DNA from: Alcanivorax limicola
Lineage (GTDB): Bacteria > Pseudomonadota > Gammaproteobacteria > Pseudomonadales > Alcanivoracaceae
DNA length: 64,000 nucleotides
Assembly: GCF_019931215.1 (NCBI RefSeq)
Contig: NZ_JAIOUB010000001.1
Span: 961,955 to 1,025,954, forward strand
Direction: 5' to 3'
A model generated the notes under the pieces. The model was not told the DNA's origin. It made no database searches and saw nothing but the letters and a program-made list of their open reading frames with translations. The position numbers were made by a program, and so were the translations under genes. Shown here one piece after another: positions 44,058 to 52,499 of this stretch (positions are counted from its first letter, which is position 1; each line of letters opens with the position of its first letter).

Positions 44058-45250
44058 GCCCCACCTTGCGCCACACCCAGGCCATACAATTACGCCGCGG
44101 GCGCAGCGAAGATCTGGATGCACTGGAAGCGCTGGAAAAACGCACCTTCGCATCCGATCGCCTGAGCCGCCGCAGCCTGCGCCGCTGGCTCGCAAGCGAG
44201 CATGCAGCGCTCATAATTGCGGAAAGAGAGGGTACTGAGAAAGAGAGCGCCGAAAAAGAAAGCGCTGAGAAAGAGAGCGCCGACGCAACCCTGCCAGCAC
44301 TGGTCGGCTACGTGCTGGTGATACTGCACCGGGGCACCTCCATGGCGCGGCTCTATTCCATCGCGGTCAGCGATACCTGCCGTGGCGCGGGCCTGGGGCG
44401 GCGCCTGGTGGAAGCGGCAGAGCGCGCCGCGCTGGATGCCCAGCGCATTTCCCTGCGCCTGGAAGTGCGCAAGGACAACACCACCGCCATCGCGCTGTAC
44501 GAGAGCATGGGCTATCTGCGTTTTGGTGAGTACCGGGATTACTACGAAGACCACCAGGACGCCTTGCGTTATCAGAAACGCATCCGCCATTTCGATGCCA
44601 CCCTGTGGCAGCGGCCCGTGCCCTGGTATCGGCAGACCACGGATTTCACCTGCGGCCCGGCCTCGCTGATGATGGCCATGCGGGCGCTGGACCCGGCGCT
44701 GAAACTGCGCCAGCGCGAAGAGCTGCAAATCTGGCGCGAAGCCACCACCATCTTCATGACCGCCGGCCATGGTGGCTGCCATCCGCTCGGCCTCGCACTG
44801 GCGGCCGTGGCGCGCGACTATGACGCGGAAGTCTGGATCAGCCAACCGGGGCCGCTGTTTGTTGACAGTGTGCGCAACGAAGAGAAAAAACTGATTATCG
44901 AGTTGGTGCACAAGGATTTTGTGCGCAAGGCCAAACAGGAAGGCATCACCGTGCACCACCGCGAAATCACCCAGCAGGTTCTGACGAAGGCATTGAAGGA
45001 AGGCGCCATTCCGCTGATCATGATTTCCACCTGGCAGATGGATGGCAAACGTACCCCGCACTGGGTGGTGCTGTCCGCGTTCGATGAGGATTTTCTTTAC
45101 CTGCACGATCCAGACCCGGAAGATGGCATACAGACGGATATGGACTGCCAGTATCTGCCGATTGCCCGTGCAGACTTCGACCGCATGGCGCGCTTTGGTC
45201 GCAATCGGCTGCGCACTGCCGTGCTGATCCGAAAAAAATCACCACAATAA
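44054..45250 (+). CDS. GNAT acetyltransferase fused to C39-like peptidase
   Basis: A 398-residue fusion. N-terminal RimI-like GNAT domain: LYSIAVSDTCRGAGLGRRLVEAAER (acetyl-CoA loop) and RLEVRKDNTTAIALYESMGY. C-terminal DUF3335/C39-like papain-fold domain with Cys200 in TDFTCGPASL, His336 in TPHWVVLSAFD and Asp352 in LHDPD. A 15-bp repeat (44237-44281) inserts EKESA three times in the GNAT domain, probably a surface loop. The fusion is known in gammaproteobacteria, often near RimK-type ligases; here its coupled partner is a DUF2817 peptidase. No substrate known. Confidence 0.9.
   Translation: MSPTLRHTQAIQLRRGRSEDLDALEALEKRTFASDRLSRRSLRRWLASEHAALIIAEREGTEKESAEKESAEKESADATLPALVGYVLVILHRGTSMARLYSIAVSDTCRGAGLGRRLVEAAERAALDAQRISLRLEVRKDNTTAIALYESMGYLRFGEYRDYYEDHQDALRYQKRIRHFDATLWQRPVPWYRQTTDFTCGPASLMMAMRALDPALKLRQREELQIWREATTIFMTAGHGGCHPLGLALAAVARDYDAEVWISQPGPLFVDSVRNEEKKLIIELVHKDFVRKAKQEGITVHHREITQQVLTKALKEGAIPLIMISTWQMDGKRTPHWVVLSAFDEDFLYLHDPDPEDGIQTDMDCQYLPIARADFDRMARFGRNRLRTAVLIRKKSPQ
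44237..44281 (+). repeat. 15-bp tandem repeat (three units) in GNAT domain
   Basis: Three in-frame units encode EKESA (residues 62-76 of the fusion). Units 1 and 3 are identical; unit 2 differs by third-position changes. Copy-number changes would keep the frame. Confidence 0.85.
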
Positions 45251-45272
45251 TAACGTACTGTCATGGCCTGCC

Positions 45273-46652
45273 ATGTTTCTGATACCTGTTGAAGACCGCA
45301 TCGACTGGCGCCGGCCGCCCTGGCTGTGCCTGCTGCTGATTGCAGCCAATACACTGCTGTTTGCCTGGAGCAGCAGTCATGACCAGCGTGTGCTGGAGCG
45401 TCTCACCAACACCGTCGACACCGAGCTGCTCACTGACTACGAATGGCCGCTATGGCTGCGCTATACCGATGACGCCGCCATGGTGACGCTGGATGCGCGG
45501 TACCGGGAGCAGGTGATGCTCTATCGCGGCTGGATGGACCGGGAATTTGATGCAGCGGTACACGCGCACTGGGCGACGGAAGCGCCACCGGCTGCCTGGC
45601 AAGAAGCGCGCAGCGCCATGGCGCGCCAGCGGGGGCAGATCAGCTGGCTCAGATGGGGACTGACCCCTGCGGAGCCCACACTGACCACCCTGTTCAGCAG
45701 CCAGTTCATGCACGGCGGCGTCCTGCACCTGGTCGGCAATATGGCCTTTTTACTGCTTTTCGGCTTTCCGCTGGAGCGCCGTTGGGGCGCCACGCGACTG
45801 CTCGGGCTGTACCTGACCAGTGGTCTGGGGGCCGGCGCGGCATTTATCCTGTTTTTTCCCAACAGCATGATTCCGCTGGTCGGCGCTTCCGGTGCCATCG
45901 CCGGATTAATGGGCATCTATGTTGCCACTTATCGTCACCGGAGGGTGGAGTTCTTCTATACGCTCGGCTTCGTCTTCGGCAGCTTCCGCGCCTCAGCGTT
46001 GATGGTCTTTCCCCTCTGGTTCGGCTGGGAACTGGTCCAGCACTTCACCTCCGTCAGCAATGTCGCTTATATGGCCCATGCTGGCGGCCTGGTCACCGGC
46101 CTCGGGCTGGCAATGCTGTGGCAGACCCTGCAACCGAACATCATCCGGCCCGGTGATGAGCCAGCGGCTGCCGCGCTTCCGGATGACGCGTTACCCGCGG
46201 GGGTGCTGAGACTGGCGGAGTCACTGGAGTTTGGCCAGGCACTGGCGTTGGCGCAGCAACATCTGACGCGCACCCCCGACCACATGCCATTGCGATTTTT
46301 CGAGATGGATACCGCAGCGCAACTGGACCATGCCCGGCTGCAGCACAGCTTCGCTGCCAGCCTCAAGGCGCGCCATGCGCGACAGATTTCTGACGCCCAG
46401 TTGTCGCAGCTCTGGCGGCATTTTCATGAGCTGGGTGGCGATGACGTGACATTGCCACCCCCTTACCGGCTGATGCTGGCGGAGCTGTGCCTGCGCCGTC
46501 GAGACTGGCGCCAGAGTCGCGCACTGGCCACGACCCTGCGCGACCAGGACAACTGGCAGCATCCCCGTCTGGAGCGGCTCCTTCAGCAGCTTGCCGGAGA
46601 GGTGTCGTCCGGCACGTCACCGGCAGACGCGTCACCGGCAGACAAGGCCTGA
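45273..46652 (+). CDS. Rhomboid intramembrane serine protease
   Basis: A 459-residue inner-membrane protease. N-terminal TM1 (LCLLLIAANTLLFAW), a periplasmic loop domain of about 120 residues, then the six-TM core with HGGVLHLVGNMAFLL, catalytic Ser206 in VGASGAIAG and catalytic His269 in AYMAHAGGL. The C-terminal third is a soluble helical domain that looks TPR-like. It is too long and wrongly built for a rhombosortase. The last 70 nt overlap in antisense with the next gene. It lies 22 bp after the GNAT-C39 gene. Confidence 0.92.
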   Translation: MFLIPVEDRIDWRRPPWLCLLLIAANTLLFAWSSSHDQRVLERLTNTVDTELLTDYEWPLWLRYTDDAAMVTLDARYREQVMLYRGWMDREFDAAVHAHWATEAPPAAWQEARSAMARQRGQISWLRWGLTPAEPTLTTLFSSQFMHGGVLHLVGNMAFLLLFGFPLERRWGATRLLGLYLTSGLGAGAAFILFFPNSMIPLVGASGAIAGLMGIYVATYRHRRVEFFYTLGFVFGSFRASALMVFPLWFGWELVQHFTSVSNVAYMAHAGGLVTGLGLAMLWQTLQPNIIRPGDEPAAAALPDDALPAGVLRLAESLEFGQALALAQQHLTRTPDHMPLRFFEMDTAAQLDHARLQHSFAASLKARHARQISDAQLSQLWRHFHELGGDDVTLPPPYRLMLAELCLRRRDWRQSRALATTLRDQDNWQHPRLERLLQQLAGEVSSGTSPADASPADKA

Positions 46653-48055
46653 ATATTCACCGTACGTGCGAGCAGATCCTGCACCTGCCGACCCGCTTCG
46701 CTGGCGTGGCTGTCGGGAAAGCGTGTCGCCACAAACTGCATTAACTGCTGCGCCTGAGGCAGCCGATCATCGCCTTCCAGATAGACCCGGGCCAACAGGA
46801 CATACGCATCGCCCAGCCCCCGATAATCTGGTGCGCGCTGGTGCATATTGACCAGCAGCTGTGCCGCATCCCGCCAATGGCCCTGCTCGGCAAGCTGCTC
46901 GGCCAACTGATGGCACAGCGCCGGGTCCTCGGGCCGGAATCCCTTGAGCTCTTGCCGGGTCGCCCGCACCACACCCGCGGCAGAGCCACCATAGCCCTGG
47001 GCAACCAGCAAACGACAGTAACGTTCGGTGTGCAGGGCCAGTGCCTTGTCTTTTTTCAGCAAGCGCAGCACCCGGTGTAACTGATCATGCAAGCCCCGAT
47101 CATTCGGCTGCTGGTTGAGCACCGCTTCAAGCCGTTGCCGGGCGTCATCCAGGCGCCCCTCGCGGGCATAGATATGACTCAACCCCAGCGCTTCACGCCG
47201 CTCGTATTCGTCCGGCGCCAGACTTTTTCCCCGCGCTTGCGTGGCGGACAAGCCCAGCCGGTCACCCCGCTCATGCAGCACATAGCCCATCATGGCGTAG
47301 GCCACCACGCTGGCGTACACCGCCAACGCACCCAGCAGCACCTGGACCACGGCATTCCCCAGCGCGCCCGCAAACAGGCTGCCGACCACTTGCGGTGCAG
47401 AATTGACGGTAAGCAGCGCCAGCCACAGCAGCAGGTAAGGCCAGCCAATGGTAAACATCAGCTTCAGCCAGAGCAGCGGATTGAGCGCCACAGTGACCGA
47501 CCGGCTCAGCGCCAACAGCATGACACTGGCGGGCAAGGCCACCGTGGTCAGCACCAGCAACCCGAGCCCGAGCCATAGCACCTGGGTGAGTACAAACAGC
47601 GGCACCACGAACATCAGCACCAGCACGGCTATCTGACGCACGAACAGATTGCCGTGATCCATTGCCTCGGCCATGGAAGGCGGCTCCCAGTCGCCAGCGG
47701 CGACCGCCGAGACAATCAACAGGCCATAGCACAGCAACAGACCGTACAGGAACAAGGACAGCACACCGCTGGCCAGCCCACCCTGCCAGGCACCCGCCCA
47801 GCCAGCCAGCAGACCAAACAGCAATACCCGGGGATGCAGCCCATAGGCAAAGAAACGCGGCCCCATGCGCCAGAACGGTTCGGGTTTCCGCCCCTCCCCC
47901 AGGTAGGCCAGCGAGGTGCTGCACAACGGACAGCGTGGCTGACCGGCACGGAAGTTCTCCTCACCACCCGGGATACAGGTATTGCAGAAATGGGTCTGGC
48001 AACCCGGACAATGCCAGGAGGCCCCCTGGCGACTGTGGTAACGGCAGTGTTCCAT
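46583..48055 (-). CDS. Zinc-ribbon, polytopic membrane, TPR protein
   Basis: A 490-residue protein that I do not recognise as a named family. Order: an N-terminal B-box-like zinc module with CRYHSRQGASWHCPGCQTHFCNTCI and CPLC; six or more transmembrane helices (about 75-290, with SMAEAMDHGNLFVRQ in a loop); a soluble C-terminal half of TPR-like helical repeats (REALGLSHIYAREGRLDDARQRLEAVL; LAEQLAEQGHWRDAAQLLVN). AGGA lies 8 nt before the ATG. The 3' end overlaps the rhomboid gene by 70 nt, tail to tail. A role in membrane protein handling is conceivable, but unsupported. Confidence 0.8.
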   Translation of the reverse strand: MEHCRYHSRQGASWHCPGCQTHFCNTCIPGGEENFRAGQPRCPLCSTSLAYLGEGRKPEPFWRMGPRFFAYGLHPRVLLFGLLAGWAGAWQGGLASGVLSLFLYGLLLCYGLLIVSAVAAGDWEPPSMAEAMDHGNLFVRQIAVLVLMFVVPLFVLTQVLWLGLGLLVLTTVALPASVMLLALSRSVTVALNPLLWLKLMFTIGWPYLLLWLALLTVNSAPQVVGSLFAGALGNAVVQVLLGALAVYASVVAYAMMGYVLHERGDRLGLSATQARGKSLAPDEYERREALGLSHIYAREGRLDDARQRLEAVLNQQPNDRGLHDQLHRVLRLLKKDKALALHTERYCRLLVAQGYGGSAAGVVRATRQELKGFRPEDPALCHQLAEQLAEQGHWRDAAQLLVNMHQRAPDYRGLGDAYVLLARVYLEGDDRLPQAQQLMQFVATRFPDSHASEAGRQVQDLLARTVNIQALSAGDASAGDVPDDTSPASC

Positions 48056-48220
48056 GTTGCGATCCTTGCTGTGGTCCTTGCTGTGGTCGGCGGTGCGCCA
48101 CAGCGGCATTCCGGCAAACCGGCCTGGCAACGGTCATTTTCATGGCCTGCAGGCAAGTTGAAAAGAGGTGAAGACGGTAGGAGGATAGCACCTGTTTACG
48201 TCAGCTTTTCCCCCATATTC

Positions 48221-48240
48221 ATGTAAGCCCTGGCTTACAT
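48221..48240. promoter_or_regulatory. Second TGTAAG-N6-CTTACA palindrome
   Basis: Nine-base arms ATGTAAGCC and GGCTTACAT meet at a 2-bp centre. The outer half-sites equal those of the palindrome at 5910-5927. It covers the stop codon of the hydrolase gene and lies about 165 bp upstream of the zinc-TM-TPR gene start, so it could regulate that gene; no T tract makes a terminator less likely. Confidence 0.55.
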
Positions 48241-48936
48241 TTTCAGCCTGACCGCGCCGCGCTCTTTGCCGCAACCTGCTAGGGAACCTAGCCAACTCGC
48301 CAGCGCCTCCGCAGCCTGCGCCAGATTGTCATCGTGGGTCAGGCCACTGACCTTCCTCGGCTTCAGATCGTGGTTACCGTCTACCAGCCAGCACATCTGC
48401 GTTTGCGCGCCCAACGCGTACCCGGCCACCTCCTCGCGCGTACCAAATGTATCCCGCTCTCCCTGGCAAATCAGGACCGGCACCTGCAATGCCGGCCAGT
48501 GATCCAGCCGCAGACGCTCGGGCTTCCCTGGCGGGTGAAACGGATACCCCACGCACACCACGCCATCCGGTGCCGCCCCCCGGGCCGGGTCCGCCGCCAG
48601 CAGGGTCGCCATGCGCCCGCCCATGGATTTGCCGCCGATCAGCACGGGGCGATGCGCAGCCCCATCCCCTGCCTCTCGCAGCGCGGATCTCACCTCGGCC
48701 AGCACCTCGGCAAAGCATTCCAGCAACACATCAGGACGATCCGGCGGCCGCCGACGGCCATCCTCCCTGCGCCGCTGCATATAGGGAAACTCGAAGCACA
48801 CCACCGTGATACGCCGGGCAACAAACAGCGCCGTCAGACGCTGCATCACATCACTGTCCATCGGCGCACCGGCGCCGTGCGCGAACACCAGCGTGGCCAC
48901 CGGTGCTGCCGATCTGTGCCAGACCAATTCAGGCAA
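48235..48936 (-). CDS. Alpha/beta hydrolase, KANL3/TEX30-like
   Basis: A 233-residue alpha/beta-hydrolase. VFAHGAGAPMDSDVM near the N-terminus is the family signature, GGKSMGGRMAT is the nucleophile elbow with Ser, and VDGNHDL carries the catalytic His. The start is a TTG at 48936 with GGAG 7 nt upstream; no better ATG lies near. Natural substrate unknown. The stop codon is inside the palindrome at 48221-48240. Confidence 0.88.
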   Translation of the reverse strand: MPELVWHRSAAPVATLVFAHGAGAPMDSDVMQRLTALFVARRITVVCFEFPYMQRRREDGRRRPPDRPDVLLECFAEVLAEVRSALREAGDGAAHRPVLIGGKSMGGRMATLLAADPARGAAPDGVVCVGYPFHPPGKPERLRLDHWPALQVPVLICQGERDTFGTREEVAGYALGAQTQMCWLVDGNHDLKPRKVSGLTHDDNLAQAAEALASWLGSLAGCGKERGAVRLKM

Positions 48937-49112
48937 ACCCTGTCTCCTTCCATCCTTGCGCCCGGCCCCTCTGCTGATCCGGCGCGCGGCCTGTTTTCCC
49001 TATTGTCGCAGACACACCGATCACCGCACATGACCAGACCAACGCCGCACGGGTTGGCGATACCCCCTGCCTCGCGCATACTCACTGTGCACTGAATCTG
49101 CCGGAGCCCACG

Positions 49113-49772
49113 ATGATTGATCTTTACACCGCTGCCACCCCCAATGGCTGGAAAGCGTCCGTGACCCTCGAGGAAATGGCCCTGCCCTATGAGGTCATCG
49201 CCCTGGATCTGATGAGCGGCGCCCAGAAAAAACCGGACTTCCTCGCCATCAATCCCAACGGCCGCATCCCCGCCATCGTGGACCGGGATGAAGGCAACTT
49301 TCCGGTATTCGAATCCGGCGCCATCATGGTCTATCTGGCCGAGAAAACCGGCCAACTGCTGCCCACCGACGTGAAAGGCCGATCCACCGTCATGCAGTGG
49401 CTGATGTTCCAGATGGGCGGCGTCGGTCCGATGATGGGCCAGGCCAACGTCTTCTTTCGCTACATGCCGGAAAAGATCCAGACCGCCATTGATCGCTACC
49501 AGAACGAATCAAAACGGCTGCTCACCGTGTTGAACGACCGCCTCGAAACGCATGAATACCTGGCAGGCGATTACTCGATTGCCGACATCGCCAACTGGTG
49601 CTGGGCCCGCACCCACGCCTGGTCCGGTATCGATATCACCGACCTGCCCCATCTGCAGCGCTGGCTGGATCAGATTCGCAGCCGCGAGGCAGTAGAACGC
49701 GGTGTCCGGGTACCCGGTGACCTGGACCCGGCGACCATTCTGGCCGCAGCAAAAACCATGGTGCAGCGATGA
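49113..49772 (+). CDS. Glutathione S-transferase family protein (YfcG-like)
   Basis: A 219-residue two-domain GST. Thioredoxin-like N-terminal domain with [18 protein letters not shown] (Asn of the YfcG/Nu class in place of Tyr or Ser), [11 protein letters not shown] (cis-Pro) and the glutathione-binding [13 protein letters not shown]. Helical C-terminal domain with [15 protein letters not shown]. YfcG-type proteins have disulfide-bond reductase activity with glutathione. It is followed by a DUF2288 gene that starts within or 12 bp after its end. Confidence 0.92.
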   Translation: MIDLYTAATPNGWKASVTLEEMALPYEVIALDLMSGAQKKPDFLAINPNGRIPAIVDRDEGNFPVFESGAIMVYLAEKTGQLLPTDVKGRSTVMQWLMFQMGGVGPMMGQANVFFRYMPEKIQTAIDRYQNESKRLLTVLNDRLETHEYLAGDYSIADIANWCWARTHAWSGIDITDLPHLQRWLDQIRSREAVERGVRVPGDLDPATILAAAKTMVQR

Positions 49773-49783
49773 AGGAAGCCGTG

Positions 49784-50086
49784 ATGAGCGAGATCGACAA
49801 TCTCAGTACCCGCCTGAATCAGGAAACCGCTCGTATCCCCTGGCACGAGCTGCAACCTTTCTTCGCGCGCGGCCAGACCATCACGATTGATCCCGGTCTG
49901 GATCTGGTCAGTGTCGCCACGGCATTCGCGGAGGACAACCGGGCGCAGGTACAGGCCTGGATGCAGGATGATCGTGTGGCGCGGGTCAGTGATGACCTGT
50001 GTGCCGAGTGGCTGGCTGCGGAGCAGGAAGTCTGGGCCGTCGTGATCGCCCCGTGGGTGCTTGTGCAGGCTGTCACCACGCACTGA
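49784..50086 (+). CDS. DUF2288 family protein
   Basis: A 100-residue soluble protein: LNQETARIPWHELQPFFARGQTITI at the start, VSDDLCAEWLAAEQEVWAVVIAPWVLVQ at the end, the standard DUF2288 pattern. Function unknown. The ATG at 49784 has AGGA 8 nt upstream; an ATG at 49769 overlaps the GST stop (ATGA) and is a possible coupled start. The dispersed dyad element begins 38 bp downstream. Confidence 0.88.
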   Translation: MSEIDNLSTRLNQETARIPWHELQPFFARGQTITIDPGLDLVSVATAFAEDNRAQVQAWMQDDRVARVSDDLCAEWLAAEQEVWAVVIAPWVLVQAVTTH

Positions 50087-50123
50087 AGTTTGTCGTCTAC
50101 CCGGCAGGCGAGGAGTCTGTTGG

Positions 50124-50579
50124 TCGAGTTGGTCACCCTCCAGCGAGTGCGCGTTGAGCCGGGGTATGCCCTTCCGGGACCGCTCAAGCCATCCCTGGGC
50201 GCTCGCGCTTTGGCCCCTTCGGGACCGGCCCGCCATCACAGATGGCGTGCGTTCGGCTGCGCGCAAAGCTGTGCTTTGCAAAACGCTTGCCTCACCCCTG
50301 GCCAAAGAGGTCCCTACAGGGCATACCCCGGCTCAACGCTGGCAGGAGATTTGAAGTCTGGTGGCTTGTCTCAACTTTCTGGAGGAACAAAACCGCCAGT
50401 TGGCTGGGAGCTGTTAACCAGGCTGGGCGTGACGGCCCTCGGGGGGCGGGAAAGGTTTTCAGGACTGTTTGAGGCAGGATGCCGAAACCAAGCCCCTAGG
50501 GATGGGTCCACGGCGTGTCCTGAAAACCTTTCCCGCCCCCCGAGGGCCATAACCACCCAACCAACAAAGAATGGAAAAC
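50124..50579 (+). repeat. Dispersed double-hairpin element, copy 2 (fullest)
   Basis: Left hairpin: perfect 21-bp stem (50151-50171 with 50319-50339), GGGACC/GGTCCC, and CTTTGGCC/GGCCAAAG (50208-50215 with 50300-50307) enclosing an 84-nt insert absent from copy 1. The insert holds its own hairpins: CGCCATC/GATGGCG (50231-50247) and GCAAAGC/GCTTTGC (50263-50279). Right hairpin: a perfect 32-bp stem (50434-50465 with 50517-50548). Linker with TCAACTTTCTGGAGGAAC is shared by all copies. It lies between convergent DUF2288 and phoD genes. Confidence 0.92.
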
Positions 50580-50818
50580 ACCACTCCCCTTTCCCGCCAA
50601 TGCGAGATGGACAAAAAAAGCCCGCTGGGTCGCGGGCAATTGTTTCAGGCTGTTTTGTTCGGGGTGGTCAATAACCCCGTGGTCGATGAAGTGGAACTTC
50701 CGTGTTCGCTTACTCATCCTTGAGTGAGACAAAGCATAGCCCCTCAAAGACGACCCGCATGCAGGACATTGCCGACAATTCTTGTAAGCCATTACCGACA
50801 AATCCCGCCAGCCATTGG
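50580..50818. other. Noncoding stretch downstream of phoD
   Basis: No credible gene. It contains the minus-strand terminator at 50613-50637, a short GGGG/CCCC hairpin at about 50660, and a direct repeat of CATT-CCGACAA type (about 50769 and 50788). A 101-codon minus-strand frame here runs through the terminator and into the repeat element, so I do not call it. Confidence 0.6.
50613..50637 (-). terminator. Minus-strand terminator downstream of phoD
   Basis: Read on the minus strand: GCCCGC/GCGGGC stem with a six-base loop, followed by T7 (50613-50619 are seven A on the plus strand). It lies 180 bp after the phoD stop, giving phoD mRNA a long 3' tail or ending a separate small transcript. Confidence 0.8.
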
Positions 50819-52288
50819 CTACTCCGGCGCCAGCCAGGAGCGCCGCACCGTCATTGCAGGCAACGGATCACCACGCCGGTCGTAGAGACAGAACTCGAAT
50901 CCCTCCGGCGTTACCGTGACCCGCGCAAAGGCATCGCGGCTGTAGACACCGCTGAGCAGAGATACCTTGTAGCGAGACAACGACAGCCCCGCAATGCGCG
51001 CCAGCATGCGTGACCAGACGCTGCTGGTTGCCAACCTGCCCTGGCGCTGGATCATCGGCGCGTACCAGCGAAATGGCAGCAGCGCTGCGGGCCAGAACAG
51101 GCCGGAGCTGACCAGGCTGTGCGCCAGCGGTGCGCGGCGGCCGCTGCAGGTCAGGGCGGCCACCAGAGAGGCATGGACATCTCCGGAGACGAAGGCCACC
51201 CGGGGCAGTTTGTGGCGGCGGATGATCTCCAGAATGCGGGTACGCTGATGCACGAAACCCTCCCAGGCATCCCCGCCACGAAACAGCGGCCGGTTGTCGG
51301 GGAACAGCACTACCGGCGAGACGATCAATTTGACCCGCTCCGGGGATTGCAGCAGCCAGTCCGCGAGTGCCTGTTCCTGTTCGGGGGAGATCATCCAGCG
51401 CTGTGCCGGGCTGCCCGCCAACTGTCGCTCTGTGCGCACATCCATGACAAACATGTCCATGCAGCCGTGGCTGAAGTGGTACCAGAGATGGTCCGGGTCC
51501 TGGTCGAGGTACAGCCCTTCCGGCCCCAGTGGCATGGCCGGGCTGTGGGAGGCCTGGTAGATCTGGTAGGCCTTGATAGCGGCAGGGAATTTTTCCACCC
51601 AGTCTCGCGCTGAGGCCGAGGCCGGCCAGTTGTCCTCGATTTCGTGGTCATCGAGGATCATGTAGGTCGGTGTGCGCGCCATCAGGCTGCGCATGGCGGG
51701 TTGGCCGAACGCGGTACGGTAACGTTGCAGGTACGACTCTTCGGAGCTGATCGCGCCAAGGCGATTGAGGGGATCGGCATAGATCTGGTCGCCGCAGAAC
51801 AGGACGAAATCGGCGGCGCCTTCACGTGCCTGGTTTGCCTGCATTGCCGCAAAGGTCTTGTCTGCGCGGTCGTCAGAGAGGCGCCCGCCCAGGTCGAAGA
51901 AGCGGTAGCTGCAGGAGCCGAACAGGAAACTGACCGGGGCTTGCGGATCTGCGGGCGCGGTGCGGAAGCTGCCCTCGCTGGCCTGCTGCCAGTCGAGTGC
52001 AGTGTCCGGCGCCTGCGGGTCGCTGACCCAGCCTGCGCGGTAGACGTATTCACACCCCGGCTGGAGGTCGGTGAGAACAACGATGCCGCTGCCGTCAAAA
52101 TTGGCATTCAGGCGGAACGGGCGCGGTGCGCTCCAGTGCGACTGGTCGCGAGGTCGCCACTGAATCCGCCCCCACATCGCCTTGCGCGGCTCAGTGACCG
52201 CCGCCATGGCGGCACGCCCGAAAATTCGCACCCGGGTGGTACCGCATTCGCCGACAATCGGCCCTACTGAAAATCCCTGTACCCTCAC
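50819..52288 (-). CDS. phoD: PhoD-like alkaline phosphatase/phosphodiesterase
   Basis: A 489-residue metallophosphoesterase of the PhoD family. Metal-binding motifs: FGSCSYRFFD, FCGDQIYADPLNR, LDDHEIEDNWP and FVSGDVHAS. An N-terminal fibronectin-like domain precedes the catalytic part. No Tat or Sec signal is visible, which is unusual for exported PhoD enzymes, so it may be cytosolic. Start: GTG at 52288 is 8 nt after AGGGGAG; a GTG three codons upstream is too close to that site. Active with Ca and Fe in characterised relatives. Confidence 0.88.
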   Translation of the reverse strand: MRVQGFSVGPIVGECGTTRVRIFGRAAMAAVTEPRKAMWGRIQWRPRDQSHWSAPRPFRLNANFDGSGIVVLTDLQPGCEYVYRAGWVSDPQAPDTALDWQQASEGSFRTAPADPQAPVSFLFGSCSYRFFDLGGRLSDDRADKTFAAMQANQAREGAADFVLFCGDQIYADPLNRLGAISSEESYLQRYRTAFGQPAMRSLMARTPTYMILDDHEIEDNWPASASARDWVEKFPAAIKAYQIYQASHSPAMPLGPEGLYLDQDPDHLWYHFSHGCMDMFVMDVRTERQLAGSPAQRWMISPEQEQALADWLLQSPERVKLIVSPVVLFPDNRPLFRGGDAWEGFVHQRTRILEIIRRHKLPRVAFVSGDVHASLVAALTCSGRRAPLAHSLVSSGLFWPAALLPFRWYAPMIQRQGRLATSSVWSRMLARIAGLSLSRYKVSLLSGVYSRDAFARVTVTPEGFEFCLYDRRGDPLPAMTVRRSWLAPE

Positions 52289-52499
52289 AGCTGTCACTCC
52301 CCTTCAGCCTTCTTCAATCCCCCTGGCACGATAGCGCCATATGGCTGCACGACGCCACCGGGGACGTGAAGGCGCGTCTGAAAGGATTTGTGGCCGGACC
52401 CGCCGCCCGCTACCATAAACGGATAGGAATAAAGTACCAAGACTGCCGGCGCTCCGCCGCGTGCAGTCTCGGGCCAGATTCGGGGGCGGGATGCAACGA

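Noticed and set aside
45273-46652. Rhombosortase for the GlyGly-CTERM tails of the CSLREA protein
   Set aside because: The protein has a long periplasmic loop domain and a C-terminal soluble domain and is about twice the size of rhombosortases. It fits a general rhomboid protease.
50496-50801. Minus-strand 101-codon frame with Cys-rich start
   Set aside because: It runs through a terminator and into the dyad element, has no homology I recognise and no conserved equivalent at the other copies.
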